DNA from: DATFVJ01 sp963851085 | GTDB lineage: Bacteria > Actinomycetota > Actinomycetes > Streptosporangiales > Streptosporangiaceae | DNA: 64,000 bases | Direction: 5' to 3' | Assembly: GCA_963851085.1 (NCBI GenBank) | Contig: CAWKNX010000023.1 | Coordinates: 248,001-312,000, forward strand | In this document: piece by piece, positions 43,018-51,255 of the stretch | How positions within the stretch are numbered: the first letter of the stretch is position 1 | Layout of the letters: every line of letters starts with the position of its first letter | Program-made: the position numbers and the translations under genes | Notes under the pieces: model-generated | Seen by the model: the letters and a program-made list of their open reading frames with translations, nothing else | Databases searched by the model: none | Told to the model about the DNA's origin: nothing

Positions 43018-43512
43018 ATGGACGAACACATGAGCAGTACGGATGAATCGCCCGACTCGCATGAATCGCCTGACTCGCAGCAGAACCCGCCGCGGGAAAA
43101 GCCGACGGCGGAAAAGCCGATGAAGGTCGTTGTCTACAGCCACAACGGCCGCACCCGTGCCGCGATCCGGCTTGCCATCGGGCGTCGGCCTGCGCCTGAT
43201 GTGGCGCCAGCCGAGATCATCGAGTGCGCGACAGAACCGGCCCTGTTCCGCTTGCTCGACGCGGGCACCGTGGACGTCATGGTGCTTGACGGCGAGGCGC
43301 AGCCAGCCGGCGGGATGGGGGTCTGCAGGCAGGCCAAGGATGAGATCTACAACTGCCCGCCGGTGCTCCTGATCATCGGCCGGCCCGATGATGGCTGGCT
43401 GGCTACCTGGAGCGGCGCCGATTCGGTCGTCAGCCATCCCATCGACCCGGCGGCCCTCGCGGCCGCGCTTGGCGGCCTGATGCGCCAGCGCACCGCTCTG
43501 ACCGGCGCCTGA
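43018..43512 (+). CDS. Receiver-like protein of unknown function
   Basis: 164 aa. An acidic/Pro-rich N-terminus of about 35 residues precedes a single receiver-like domain: MKVVVYSHNGRTRAA, a putative phospho-Asp in VMVLDGEAQP, and LLIIGRPDDGWLATWSGAD. There is no DNA-binding domain. A conserved relative stands next to the qcr/cta operon in Streptomyces from memory, so a link with respiration is possible but unproven. The ATG at 43018 or the one 12 bp later may be used. Confidence 0.8.
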   Translation: MDEHMSSTDESPDSHESPDSQQNPPREKPTAEKPMKVVVYSHNGRTRAAIRLAIGRRPAPDVAPAEIIECATEPALFRLLDAGTVDVMVLDGEAQPAGGMGVCRQAKDEIYNCPPVLLIIGRPDDGWLATWSGADSVVSHPIDPAALAAALGGLMRQRTALTGA

Positions 43513-43672
43513 CCCCCTTCCGCCCGCGCCGTAGCCGGCGGTCAGCGCCGTAGCCGGCGGTCAGCGCCGAAGTCGGCCGCCCGCGCCAGCGCCGCAGCCG
43601 GCCTCCGCGCCAGCGCTACAGAAGGTGATCGAGGCGCGACCGATGATCCCGAACGACTCCGAAGGTGACGCG

Positions 43673-44737
43673 ATGGATTCTCCTGCGACGTGGCCCGCGC
43701 TGATCGGTGCGCTCGTGAAGGGTGAGTCGCTCACGACGGCGGAAACGGCGTGGGCGATGAACGAGATCATGTCCGGTGCGGCGACCGACGTGCAGATTGC
43801 CGGATTCGGCGTCGCGCTGCGCGCGAAGGGTGAAACGGCCGCCGAGATGACCGGCCTTGCCCAGGCCATGCTGGATCACGCGTTGCCGCTGCGGATCCCT
43901 GGCCGGATAGCCGATCTTGTCGGCACAGGTGGCGACGGGGCACGGACGGTGAACATCTCCACAATGGGCGCGATCGTCGCGGCCGCTGCGGGCGCCAAAA
44001 TGGCCAAACACGGCAACCGCGCCGCGTCGTCCGCGTGCGGCGCCGCGGACGTGCTCGAAGCGCTCGGCGTGGTTATCGATCTGCCCCCTGCCCTGACCGA
44101 GCAGGTCGCGGAGGAAACGGGGATCGTGTTCCTGTTCGCGCCGCTCTACCATCCGGCGCTGCGTCACGCGGCCGCGGCGCGGAGCGAACTGGGCGTGCCG
44201 ACGGTGTTCAACTTCCTCGGCCCGGTGGCCAACCCCGCCAGACCGCAGGCACTCGCCGTCGGGGTGGCGAACGAGCGTATGTGCGAGGTCATCGCCGGGG
44301 TACTCGCCGGTCGCGGCTGTAGCGCGCTGGTGTTTCACGGCGGCGACGGGCTTGATGAGCTGACCACGACAACGACATCGAAGGTGTGGGTCGTCCAGCC
44401 GGGCGAGCCGGCCAAGATCAGTGTCGCGGTGATCGACCCGGCTGACGTCGGGATCGCCCGCGCGAAACCCGCTGATCTGGCGGGCGGGGACGCGGCATAC
44501 AACGCGGCGGCGGCACGCGCGGTGCTGAGTGGCGAGCATGGCCCGGTTCGTGACGCCGTGCTGCTGAACGCCGCTGCGGCCCTTGCCGCGGACACGGGCG
44601 TGCCGGGTGCGGCGGCGCTGACGGGTGCACTGCGCGCGGGTTATGAGCGTGCGGCTGCCGCCGTCGACTCGGGAGCCGCTGCCGGGCTGCTCACCCGCTG
44701 GGTGCAGGCTACGCAGCGGCTCGCCGCGAGCGGCTGA
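43673..44737 (+). CDS. trpD: Anthranilate phosphoribosyltransferase
   Basis: 354 aa; it transfers phosphoribose from PRPP to anthranilate in tryptophan synthesis. Visible motifs: GTGGDGARTVNISTM (PRPP site), KHGNRAASSACGAADVLEALG (anthranilate site) and FNFLGPVANPARP. The length is normal. The ATG at 43673 is chosen because AAGG lies 7 bp upstream; an ATG at 43643 and a GTG at 43625 are in frame. No other trp gene is adjacent. Confidence 0.95.
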   Translation: MDSPATWPALIGALVKGESLTTAETAWAMNEIMSGAATDVQIAGFGVALRAKGETAAEMTGLAQAMLDHALPLRIPGRIADLVGTGGDGARTVNISTMGAIVAAAAGAKMAKHGNRAASSACGAADVLEALGVVIDLPPALTEQVAEETGIVFLFAPLYHPALRHAAAARSELGVPTVFNFLGPVANPARPQALAVGVANERMCEVIAGVLAGRGCSALVFHGGDGLDELTTTTTSKVWVVQPGEPAKISVAVIDPADVGIARAKPADLAGGDAAYNAAAARAVLSGEHGPVRDAVLLNAAAALAADTGVPGAAALTGALRAGYERAAAAVDSGAAAGLLTRWVQATQRLAASG

Positions 44738-44776
44738 ACCCGCTGAGCCGCCAGATCGCGGGCTCGCCGGTTACCG

Positions 44777-44935
44777 TGGTGGCACTGGCTTGGTGGTGGC
44801 ACTGGCTTGGTGGTGGCACTGGCTTGGTGGTGGCACTGGCTGGCCCGCCTGCTGCGGTGGCGCTGGCTTGGTGGTGGCACTGGCTGGCCGGGCTGCTGCG
44901 GTGGCACTTGCTTGGTGGTGGCGCTGGCTGGCCGT
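44777..44935. repeat. 17-bp tandem repeats and decayed variants
   Basis: GGTGGCACTGGCTTGGT repeats about three times exactly, then continues with variants carrying GGCTGGCCGGGCTGCTGC inserts. It fills the gap between trpD and the converging Lrp/AsnC-domain gene. The repeats could code in several frames, but no start with a ribosome site is associated. Confidence 0.85.
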
Positions 44936-44972
44936 GACGGACGCTGGCTGGCCAGGCCGCTGCCGTGACGGT

Positions 44973-45266
44973 TCAGCCTTCTGCCCCGTCGTTGAAGCCG
45001 AGGGCGAACGCGGCCTCCAGGTCGTGCCGCGAATAGGTACGGAACGCGACGTGGGTCTCCGTGTGCGTCACGCCGGGCACCTTGTTGAGCGTTCCCGTGA
45101 TCACGTCAGCGAGTTCCTCATGTGCGCGGACGCGCACCATCGCGACGAGGTCGAACTCGCCCGTCACCGAGTAGACCTCGCTGACCTGCGGAATCTGTGC
45201 GATCTCGGCGGCAACCTCGGGGATGCGATGAACCTCGGTGCGGACGAGAACAATCGCGGTGACCAC
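44973..45266 (-). CDS. Stand-alone Lrp/AsnC ligand-binding domain protein
   Basis: 97 aa. VTAIVLVRTEVHRIPEVAAE and VYSVTGEFDLVAMVRVRAHE form the RAM effector domain of Lrp/AsnC regulators; the DNA-binding helix-turn-helix is absent. Such proteins may bind amino acids or co-assemble with full-length Lrp proteins. Position next to trpD, also seen in Streptomyces from memory, hints at amino-acid sensing. Confidence 0.92.
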   Translation of the reverse strand: MVTAIVLVRTEVHRIPEVAAEIAQIPQVSEVYSVTGEFDLVAMVRVRAHEELADVITGTLNKVPGVTHTETHVAFRTYSRHDLEAAFALGFNDGAEG

Positions 45267-45402
45267 TTGTTGCCTCCCTGGGGCGCCGTTCGGCGGCCTT
45301 GTGCGGGCTGCCGTCTCGCTGCGGCCGCCGCCTCACGCGCCGGCTAGCTCAGCTGCACGGCTGCCGTCTCGCGTGGCGACAGCCGTAGGTTATCCGAACC
45401 AC

Positions 45403-47124
45403 TCATCGCGGGACCGGAACCGACCAGCTGCCTTCCACCTCTATCAGCCGTACTCCAGGCGATTCCAGCCAGGTGAGCAGACACGCGGTCTCGGCAGCTT
45501 CGGCCGCGGCCGCGGCGGCAGAACCCGCGTGGGTCCCGCAGGGTATCGCCGCATCAGAAGCCTTGTCGCGCGCTGGCGGTCCGGTGCCACGGGGCAGCAC
45601 CGCTGTGGCGTCGAGGAGCCCGTGTGCGATCCATGCCACGTCCCATCCGCCGGAGAATCGCGGCCGTGCGGCCACGACCGTCCTAACCGCCGCGAGCGCG
45701 AGCAGGCCACTGGAAGGTTGAGGCGCCCCGCCGCAGCAAGCGGAACGAGCCCGGCCGGTGTCTCCTGTGCCGTTAGTGCCTCTGCTGTTGCCGATTTCAC
45801 CACCTGCCTCATCGGTGCTGTTAGAGCCGCCGGTATTGCTTGTGCCCGCCGACACAGCCATGCCCGCGGAACCGCCCCCGCCCCCGGAACCGCCCCCGCC
45901 CGCGGAACCGCCCCCGCTGCCAGGACCATCCAGAGGGTCCATGCCGTACGGGGGCAGGTGCGTGGCGATCAGCCGGATCTCGGTCACCTCAGCTTCGAGC
46001 GCCGTGGCGCAACGGACCGGCACGATCCGCGCCGTTCTGCTGATCATCTCGCGGATCCCGCCACGCGTCTCCGCCGCGGTGAAGTAGCCGCAGGCACGCG
46101 CCTGCATGTCCGAGCTCCGCACCACGTGGAGCACCTGCCCGTCCTCAGCGGTGAACACGCACACGCCCGGCGTCCGTGGAATTGCCGCCGTGAGCTGGCG
46201 CATCCGCCGCCGCTGCGGCGCTGGCGGCAGCCCAAAACCGCGGAGCGCCTCGAGCGTATGCACGCCGCGGCGCGCGAGCCGGTCGAGGAGGCCGTGCAGC
46301 ACGGCGGTTGTGGCGCGAGCATCGTCGAGGGCCCGGTGGTTCGGCCGTGTGTCCGCGCAGAAGAAGTCGGCGAGCGTGCCGAGCCTGCAGTCGTGAACTT
46401 CGTCGGTAGTGAGCATCCGCCGGGCCAGCGCAGCGGTATCGAGCGTGGGAAGCGCGGGCCAGGCCACGTTGTGCCGTGCGCATGCTGCTCTGAGGAAGCC
46501 GATGTCGAATGGTGCGTTGTGCGCGACAAGCACGGATCCGGCGGCGAATTCGATGAACTGCGGCAGCACCTCCTCGACCCGGGGGGCGGTGGTCACGAGC
46601 GCGTCGGTAATCCCCGTCAGGGCGGCGACGTGCGGCGGTATGGCGCGGCCCGGATTGACGAGAGTGGCGAATTCCCGCGCGCCGTCCGCGCCTGCGCCGC
46701 CGTCCGCGCCCGCGCCTGCACCGCCGCCCGCATCTGGACCCACGGTTGCGCCTGGGCCACCGGCAGCGCCTGGGCCCGCGGCCGTACGCGGGCCGCGGGC
46801 GCCGGACAGGCGGCCGGTCCTGCCCGGCCAGCCGACCGGGGCGCCGCGGGTACGCACCGCGCCAATCTCCGTGATCGCCGCGTCGGCGGGAGATCCGCCT
46901 GTGGTCTCCAGATCGATGACCACGAACTCAGTCTCCGCGAGCGGGCGGGACAGGCCGTCGAGGGCGCCCTGCTCCAGGTAGAGGCACGCTTCGAACGGGA
47001 AGTCATCGGGCAGCCCTGATCGCTCACCGCTCGGCGCCAGGTGCGGGGCGTCTCCGCGCGCCTCGTGCCGGGCGTCACCGCGCGCCTCCGGCACGCTACT
47101 CGAGGTCGTCACGTTGCCGACCAT
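45403..47124 (-). CDS. DEDDh exonuclease with degenerate GIY-YIG-like domain
   Basis: About 573 aa. Exo I FVVIDLETTGG, Exo II LVAHNAPFDIGFL and Exo III HRALDDARATT supply the DEDDh residues of the DnaQ/epsilon-type 3'-5' exonuclease fold. A Gly/Ala/Pro-rich stretch of about 55 residues interrupts the domain between Exo I and Exo II. A UvrC-like GIY-YIG domain follows (IPRTPGVCVFTAEDGQVLHV), degenerate at its tyrosines. A second Gly/Ser linker precedes the C-terminal helical part. The start is uncertain: ATG at 47124 is used for the AGGG upstream, and the frame is open to 47310. It probably acts in DNA repair or proofreading. Confidence 0.88.
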   Translation of the reverse strand: MVGNVTTSSSVPEARGDARHEARGDAPHLAPSGERSGLPDDFPFEACLYLEQGALDGLSRPLAETEFVVIDLETTGGSPADAAITEIGAVRTRGAPVGWPGRTGRLSGARGPRTAAGPGAAGGPGATVGPDAGGGAGAGADGGAGADGAREFATLVNPGRAIPPHVAALTGITDALVTTAPRVEEVLPQFIEFAAGSVLVAHNAPFDIGFLRAACARHNVAWPALPTLDTAALARRMLTTDEVHDCRLGTLADFFCADTRPNHRALDDARATTAVLHGLLDRLARRGVHTLEALRGFGLPPAPQRRRMRQLTAAIPRTPGVCVFTAEDGQVLHVVRSSDMQARACGYFTAAETRGGIREMISRTARIVPVRCATALEAEVTEIRLIATHLPPYGMDPLDGPGSGGGSAGGGGSGGGGGSAGMAVSAGTSNTGGSNSTDEAGGEIGNSRGTNGTGDTGRARSACCGGAPQPSSGLLALAAVRTVVAARPRFSGGWDVAWIAHGLLDATAVLPRGTGPPARDKASDAAIPCGTHAGSAAAAAAEAAETACLLTWLESPGVRLIEVEGSWSVPVPR

Positions 47125-47258
47125 AGGCCCTGCTACCGACATTACGCGGCAATGCGCACCCTGCGCCGTTGCCACATACGGCCACGGTGCCCGGCTGGAG
47201 CTGCGCTGCGGGGTAGCGTACGACACATCGAATCCCATTCGGTATCGCGGGAGGGTCA

Positions 47259-48875
47259 TTGGACGCCCAACTGGCACGGGCAGCAGGCGGCGGCGCGGCG
47301 GACCGTGCATCAGATGGCGCCGACGCCATGCGCGAACTGGCGCGTGACCTCGCTGGGCGGCGGGCCGACGCGCTCGGGATGGGTGGCGAGAAGCTCATCG
47401 CGCGTCAGCACGGCCTCGGCAAGCTCACCGTCAGGGAGCGCCTCGACCTCCTTTTCGACCACGGGACATTCACTGAGGCTGGCCTCCTGGCCCAGGCGGC
47501 CGACACACCGCAGACGCAGGGCCGCCGCACCTGGGCGGACGGCGTGGTCACCGGCATTGGTGAGATCGATGGCCGCAAGGCCGCGGTCATCGCGTACGAC
47601 TTCACCGTGCTTGCCGGGTCGATGGGCATGCATGGCGAACGGAAGGCAGCGCGGACACGGGAGCTTGCCGTCCGGCACGGCCATCCCGTCGTCTACCTGC
47701 TCGATTCCGCTGGCGGGCGGGTGAACGAGGCGGTCGGCGCGTTCGGCGGAACGGGTGATGTGTTCCGCGAGATGAGCCAGATGAGCGGCGTGGTGCCGCA
47801 GGTAGGTGCCGTCCTCGGGCACTGCAGCGCGGGGACGGGTTACGTTCCGGCCCTGTGCGATTTCGTCCCGATGGTGAAGGGCACGTCCTCGATGGCACTC
47901 GCGGGAGTCCACCTCGTGCGTGCGGCCACCGGGGAGGAGCTCACGGAGGAGGAAATGGGGGGCTCGGCGGTACACGCGAAGATCTCCGGCGTGGCGGACG
48001 TCGAGGCGGCGGACGACGCGGAGTGCCTCCGCCTGGTCCGTGCGTATCTGTCTTTCATGCCGTCGCGCTACGGTGACCCGCTCCCGCTCAGGCCGGTGTC
48101 CGATCCGCCGGACAGGCGATCGGAAAAGCTGTACGAGATCGTCCCCGCGAACCTGCGCAAGGCGTACGATATGCGTCGTGTGATCAAGGAGATCGCCGAT
48201 GACGGCGAGTTCTTCGCGATCAAGCCGGACTGGGCCAAAGCCCTCATCACCGGCTTCGCCAGGTTCGGTGGCCGCCCCGCGGGAATCGTGGCGTCACAGC
48301 CCATGGTTCGGGCAGGCGCCATCTCCGTGGACGAGGCGGATAAGGCGGCGAAATTCATCAATATCTGTGACGCCTTCGGGATCCCGCTCGTCTTCCTCGT
48401 GGACGTGCCTGGCTTCGTCGTCGGGCGCGAGGTCGAGCACCGGGGCATCCTGCGGCACGGCGCCAAGTTCCTCCACAACATCTCGTGCGCGACCGTTCCC
48501 AAGGTAACCGTCATCCTGCGCAAGGCTTACGGTGCCGGGTACTACGTCATGGGAGGCCGGCAGTACGGGGCCGACTACATCGTGGGCTGGCCGACCGCGG
48601 AGATCTCGATCATGGGACCGGAGGGCGCGGTCAATATCCTTTTCCGCCGCCAGCTTGCCGCGGAGGAGCCCGGCGAGGCTCAGGAGGCGCTGCGGCACGA
48701 TCTCGTCGCGACCGTGCGCGCGCAAATCGATCCGTATCTGACCGCCAAGCAGGCACTTATCGACGACATAGTTGATCCCGCCGACACCAGGCGGCATATC
48801 ATCCGCGGCTTGGAGATGTCCGAGCGCAAGCGGGTTACGGCGCCAGCACGTAAGCGCGGCGTGATTCCTGTATGA
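47259..48875 (+). CDS. Acyl-CoA carboxylase beta (carboxyltransferase) subunit
   Basis: 538 aa. Crotonase-like N- and C-terminal carboxyltransferase domains: GKLTVRERLDLLFDHGTFTE, VVYLLDSAGGRVNEAVGAF, then IPLVFLVDVPGFVVGREVE and RKAYGAGYYVMGG. It transfers carboxyl from biotin to an acyl-CoA. The substrate (acetyl-, propionyl- or other) is not fixed by sequence reading alone; no alpha or epsilon subunit is adjacent. The TTG start is supported by a GGGAGGGTCA site. It overlaps the next gene by 4 bp. Confidence 0.93.
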   Translation: MDAQLARAAGGGAADRASDGADAMRELARDLAGRRADALGMGGEKLIARQHGLGKLTVRERLDLLFDHGTFTEAGLLAQAADTPQTQGRRTWADGVVTGIGEIDGRKAAVIAYDFTVLAGSMGMHGERKAARTRELAVRHGHPVVYLLDSAGGRVNEAVGAFGGTGDVFREMSQMSGVVPQVGAVLGHCSAGTGYVPALCDFVPMVKGTSSMALAGVHLVRAATGEELTEEEMGGSAVHAKISGVADVEAADDAECLRLVRAYLSFMPSRYGDPLPLRPVSDPPDRRSEKLYEIVPANLRKAYDMRRVIKEIADDGEFFAIKPDWAKALITGFARFGGRPAGIVASQPMVRAGAISVDEADKAAKFINICDAFGIPLVFLVDVPGFVVGREVEHRGILRHGAKFLHNISCATVPKVTVILRKAYGAGYYVMGGRQYGADYIVGWPTAEISIMGPEGAVNILFRRQLAAEEPGEAQEALRHDLVATVRAQIDPYLTAKQALIDDIVDPADTRRHIIRGLEMSERKRVTAPARKRGVIPV

Positions 48876-49189
48876 CAGTCAGCGACACACCGTACGCTCG
48901 TAGCGCGGCTTCCCGCGCGGCCGGACCCGATTTCCGGGGGAGGGAATCCATGGACGTGCCCTGGCCTACTGAGCAGACACGGTGGCGCTGCACGCGGTGC
49001 GGCAACCTGACCAGGTTCGATGTCATCAGAACGGTCCGCTCCCGTGACTACGTGCATCAGGACCTGTCGGGGGATCCGAGTGTTGAGGAACGGCATGTGC
49101 TCGCGGAGAAGGTCGAGCAGGTCCGCTGCCGCTGGTGCGACGCGGCGGACACCGTCGAAATCGTCGCCAGGCCCGCGCAGCGCCCGTGA
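48872..49189 (+). CDS. Small zinc-ribbon protein, unknown function
   Basis: 105 aa. Two CxxC pairs, WRCTRCGN (C40, C43) and VRCRWCDA (C86, C89), indicate a zinc ribbon. The N-terminal 25 residues look variable, so an internal ATG (MDVPWP) may be the real start. The ATGA overlap with the carboxylase gene favours the start given. Relatives are conserved in actinobacteria, without known role. Confidence 0.75.
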   Translation: MTVSDTPYARSAASRAAGPDFRGRESMDVPWPTEQTRWRCTRCGNLTRFDVIRTVRSRDYVHQDLSGDPSVEERHVLAEKVEQVRCRWCDAADTVEIVARPAQRP

Positions 49190-49295
49190 CCCGCATCACC
49201 GGCCTCACCCGCCGTGCGCGAGAAATGTCGGTGCCCCCTCCTAACGTCTGACACGTGGTTCCGGCACGCGGGATCACGAGCGGAAAGGAGCGGCG

Positions 49296-49478
49296 ATGCT
49301 AATCGACTGTGACCGTTGCGAAATGCGTGACATCGCATGCGGGGACTGTGTCGTCGGGACATTGCTCGGCGTCGAGGTCGAGATTGGCGAGCCGGAGCGC
49401 CGCGCACTGCGGACCTTGGCCGACGCCGGGATGGTGCCACCGCTCCGGCTCGCTCTGCCCGAGGCCCACGCGTCCTGA
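49296..49478 (+). CDS. Small Cys-rich conserved protein
   Basis: 60 aa: MLIDCDRCEMRDIACGDCVV has four Cys in a CxxC-x5-CxxC pattern, and the C-terminal helix ends RALRTLADAGMVPPLRLALP. A GGAAAGGAG ribosome site lies upstream. The same short protein precedes NlpC/P60 genes in Streptomyces from memory. It may bind a metal; function unknown. Confidence 0.8.
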   Translation: MLIDCDRCEMRDIACGDCVVGTLLGVEVEIGEPERRALRTLADAGMVPPLRLALPEAHAS

Positions 49479-49510
49479 ACCGTGCCCGCGCCGACCTGCC
49501 GCGGCGCCGC

Positions 49511-49590
49511 CTCACCGCAGCGCCGCCTCACCGCAGCGCCGCCTCACCGCAGCGCCACGTCACCGCGGCGCCACGTCACCGCAGCGCCAT
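49511..49590. repeat. 16-bp tandem repeat, five copies
   Basis: CTCACCGCAGCGCCGC and variants start every 16 bp at 49511, 49527, 49543, 49559 and 49575. They lie in the 690-bp gap before the NlpC/P60 gene. The rest of that gap to about 49860 shows only tiny open frames (for example 30 codons from ATG 49704) without support. Confidence 0.85.
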
Positions 49591-49866
49591 CGCGGACGCG
49601 GATGCGACCAGAAAGGTACCTGGCGTCGCGACCGGCGCCTGCACCAGTCGGGCCCGCTTCCGCTCGCGCCGATGGGCGGAGCGTGACGGTACGTCCGGGT
49701 AGATGAATGAAATGACGGACACAAAACCGCAGGTCAACTTCCTGCGATGGGCGGGAACCCGCTACTCGGCCACACCAGGCGGCCAGGCACTGTAGCCTGA
49801 GCCGCTCAGGCCAGGATCCTGATTCAAGCTTTACGCGGCACACCGGGGCGAGTATGGCCGAAGTGG

Positions 49867-49895
49867 TTGAAACCATTCGTGATCTTCACTAATGT
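49867..49895 (+). promoter_or_regulatory. Probable promoter of the riboswitch/NlpC transcript
   Basis: TTGAAA (49867-49872) and TAATGT (49890-49895) are separated by exactly 17 bp, matching the housekeeping promoter layout, in an AT-richer patch just upstream of the riboswitch. The expected transcription start is about 49902. Confidence 0.6.
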
Positions 49896-49959
49896 CTCCG
49901 CCCGAGCCACATTACTTTTCAGCTGTCATCGTGGCGGCGGTGATGGGCTCCCGCCGAGT

Positions 49960-50141
49960 CCTCGCTGACCGCATGGTTGGCGCTGGAGCCGGGGAACCGC
50001 CGGAGGAGACCACACGGTCCAGCGGTACGTTCCGCCAGGCCAGTTCCTCCAGGGGTGAATCGGGTGCGGTCACTTGCTGACCGCACCGGTAGGGCGCGTC
50101 TTCCACCGCCCGAACCCGTCAGCTCACCCGGTAGGCGGCAT
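49960..50141 (+). promoter_or_regulatory. ydaO/yuaA-type c-di-AMP riboswitch
   Basis: Ordered signature blocks of the ydaO motif are present: GCCGGGGAACCGCCGG, AGGGGTGAATCGGGTGC, CCGGTAGGGCGCG and GAACCCGTCAGCTCACCCGG followed by TAGGCG. Between the GGGGTGAATC and GGTAGGGC blocks lies a stem, TGCGGTCACTTGCTGACCGCA. It precedes an NlpC/P60 gene, the classic target in actinobacteria, where c-di-AMP binding is expected to turn expression off. The outer stem limits are approximate. Confidence 0.88.
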
Positions 50142-50166
50142 GTGGGAGAAGGAGCGTGTCACATCC

Positions 50167-51204
50167 GTGGGTGCGCACCCGGCACAAACCGCCTCGCGTG
50201 TACGCCGAGGCATCACAGTCATCACCGGGATCGCCCTCGCCGGTGCGTTCATCGCCTACGGCGGGGCGGCGAGGGCCACGCCAAATCCGACAGCCAGCCA
50301 GGTCCGGGCGAAGATCAGCAAGCTGATGTCACAGCTCGACGCGGTCTCGCAGCAGTACGACCAGTCGATTACGGACCTGAACGCGGCGACCGCCAGGCTG
50401 AAGATAATCAACCAGACACTCGGCAAGGACAAGCACAAGCTTGCGGCGATGCGCACTGCCGTCGCGCAGATCGCTTCCGCCGCGTATGAACAGGGAAACC
50501 TCAACTCAGCCAGCGCGATTCTCACCAGTGGCAACCCCCAGGCCATCCTTGACCAGGCGTCACTGCTGAACCATCTGTCCTCCGACAGGCGCGCGCAGTT
50601 GTCCGCGTACCTCAATGCCGCGAGCGCGGTCCTCCAGTCGTCGCAGCAGCAGACCAGGACTACCGCCGCGGTCAGCCAACTCAAAACGAGCAAGCAGGCG
50701 CAGTACGAGCGTCTCAAGAAGCTCATCGCCAAGAACCAGGCCGAGTTGAACAAGCTGACCGCACCGCCCCCCTCGAACAGCGGCGGTTCCGGCAGCGGCG
50801 GTTCCGGCAGCGGCGGCGGGATCATCTACAAGGGCCCGGCCAAGGGCGCGGCCCGGGTGGCCGTGGCGTTCGCACTGTCCCAGATCGGGGCGCCGTACAC
50901 GTGGGGCGGCACCGGCCCCTACTCCGCTGGGTACGACTGCTCCGGGCTCGTGATGGTCGCATGGGCGCAGGCGGGCGTCCAGATTCCGCGTACCACCTAT
51001 GACGACTGGGCTTCGCTCCCGCATGTGGCGACCGCCGACATGCAGCCCGGCGACCTGATGCTCTTCGACGGTGAAGGCCACGTGGGCATGTACGTAGGTA
51101 ACGGCATGCTGGTGGATGCTCCGCAGCCCGGCCAGACCGTCGAGGAGATTCCCATCACCACGTCCTGGTACGCCCAGACCTTCGACGGCGCCGTCCGGCC
51201 GTAG
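50167..51204 (+). CDS. Secreted NlpC/P60 peptidoglycan hydrolase (C40)
   Basis: 345 aa. The N-terminal signal peptide (VRRGITVITGIALAGAFIAY, cleavage near AARA) is followed by a long coiled-coil region (about 45-195), a Gly/Ser linker, and the C40 domain with catalytic Cys258 in YDCSGLVM and His305 in GEGHVGMYVG. It cuts peptide stems of peptidoglycan, probably between D-Glu and diaminopimelate, during growth or division. The GTG at 50167 is chosen because AGAAGGAG precedes it (12-bp spacer); the ATG at 50140 falls in the riboswitch. Expression should respond to c-di-AMP. Confidence 0.93.
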   Translation: MGAHPAQTASRVRRGITVITGIALAGAFIAYGGAARATPNPTASQVRAKISKLMSQLDAVSQQYDQSITDLNAATARLKIINQTLGKDKHKLAAMRTAVAQIASAAYEQGNLNSASAILTSGNPQAILDQASLLNHLSSDRRAQLSAYLNAASAVLQSSQQQTRTTAAVSQLKTSKQAQYERLKKLIAKNQAELNKLTAPPPSNSGGSGSGGSGSGGGIIYKGPAKGAARVAVAFALSQIGAPYTWGGTGPYSAGYDCSGLVMVAWAQAGVQIPRTTYDDWASLPHVATADMQPGDLMLFDGEGHVGMYVGNGMLVDAPQPGQTVEEIPITTSWYAQTFDGAVRP

Positions 51205-51255
51205 CACGCACAGCCGGCCGAGGCCTCCTCTTGCGGACCACTAGAATCTGCGAGC

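Noticed and set aside
45345..45410. tRNA-like string (GCCGGCTAGCTCAGCTG ... GGTTATCCGAACC)
   Set aside because: The 5' end and D-arm look tRNA-like, but there is no anticodon stem, no matching 3' acceptor strand and the T-arm is wrong.
44777..49590. CRISPR array at the tandem repeats
   Set aside because: Repeats at 44777-44935 and 49511-49590 are directly abutting 16-17-bp units without unique spacers, and no cas genes are present.
49704..49796. 30-codon frame in the NlpC upstream region
   Set aside because: No ribosome site, no recognisable similarity and unremarkable codon use.
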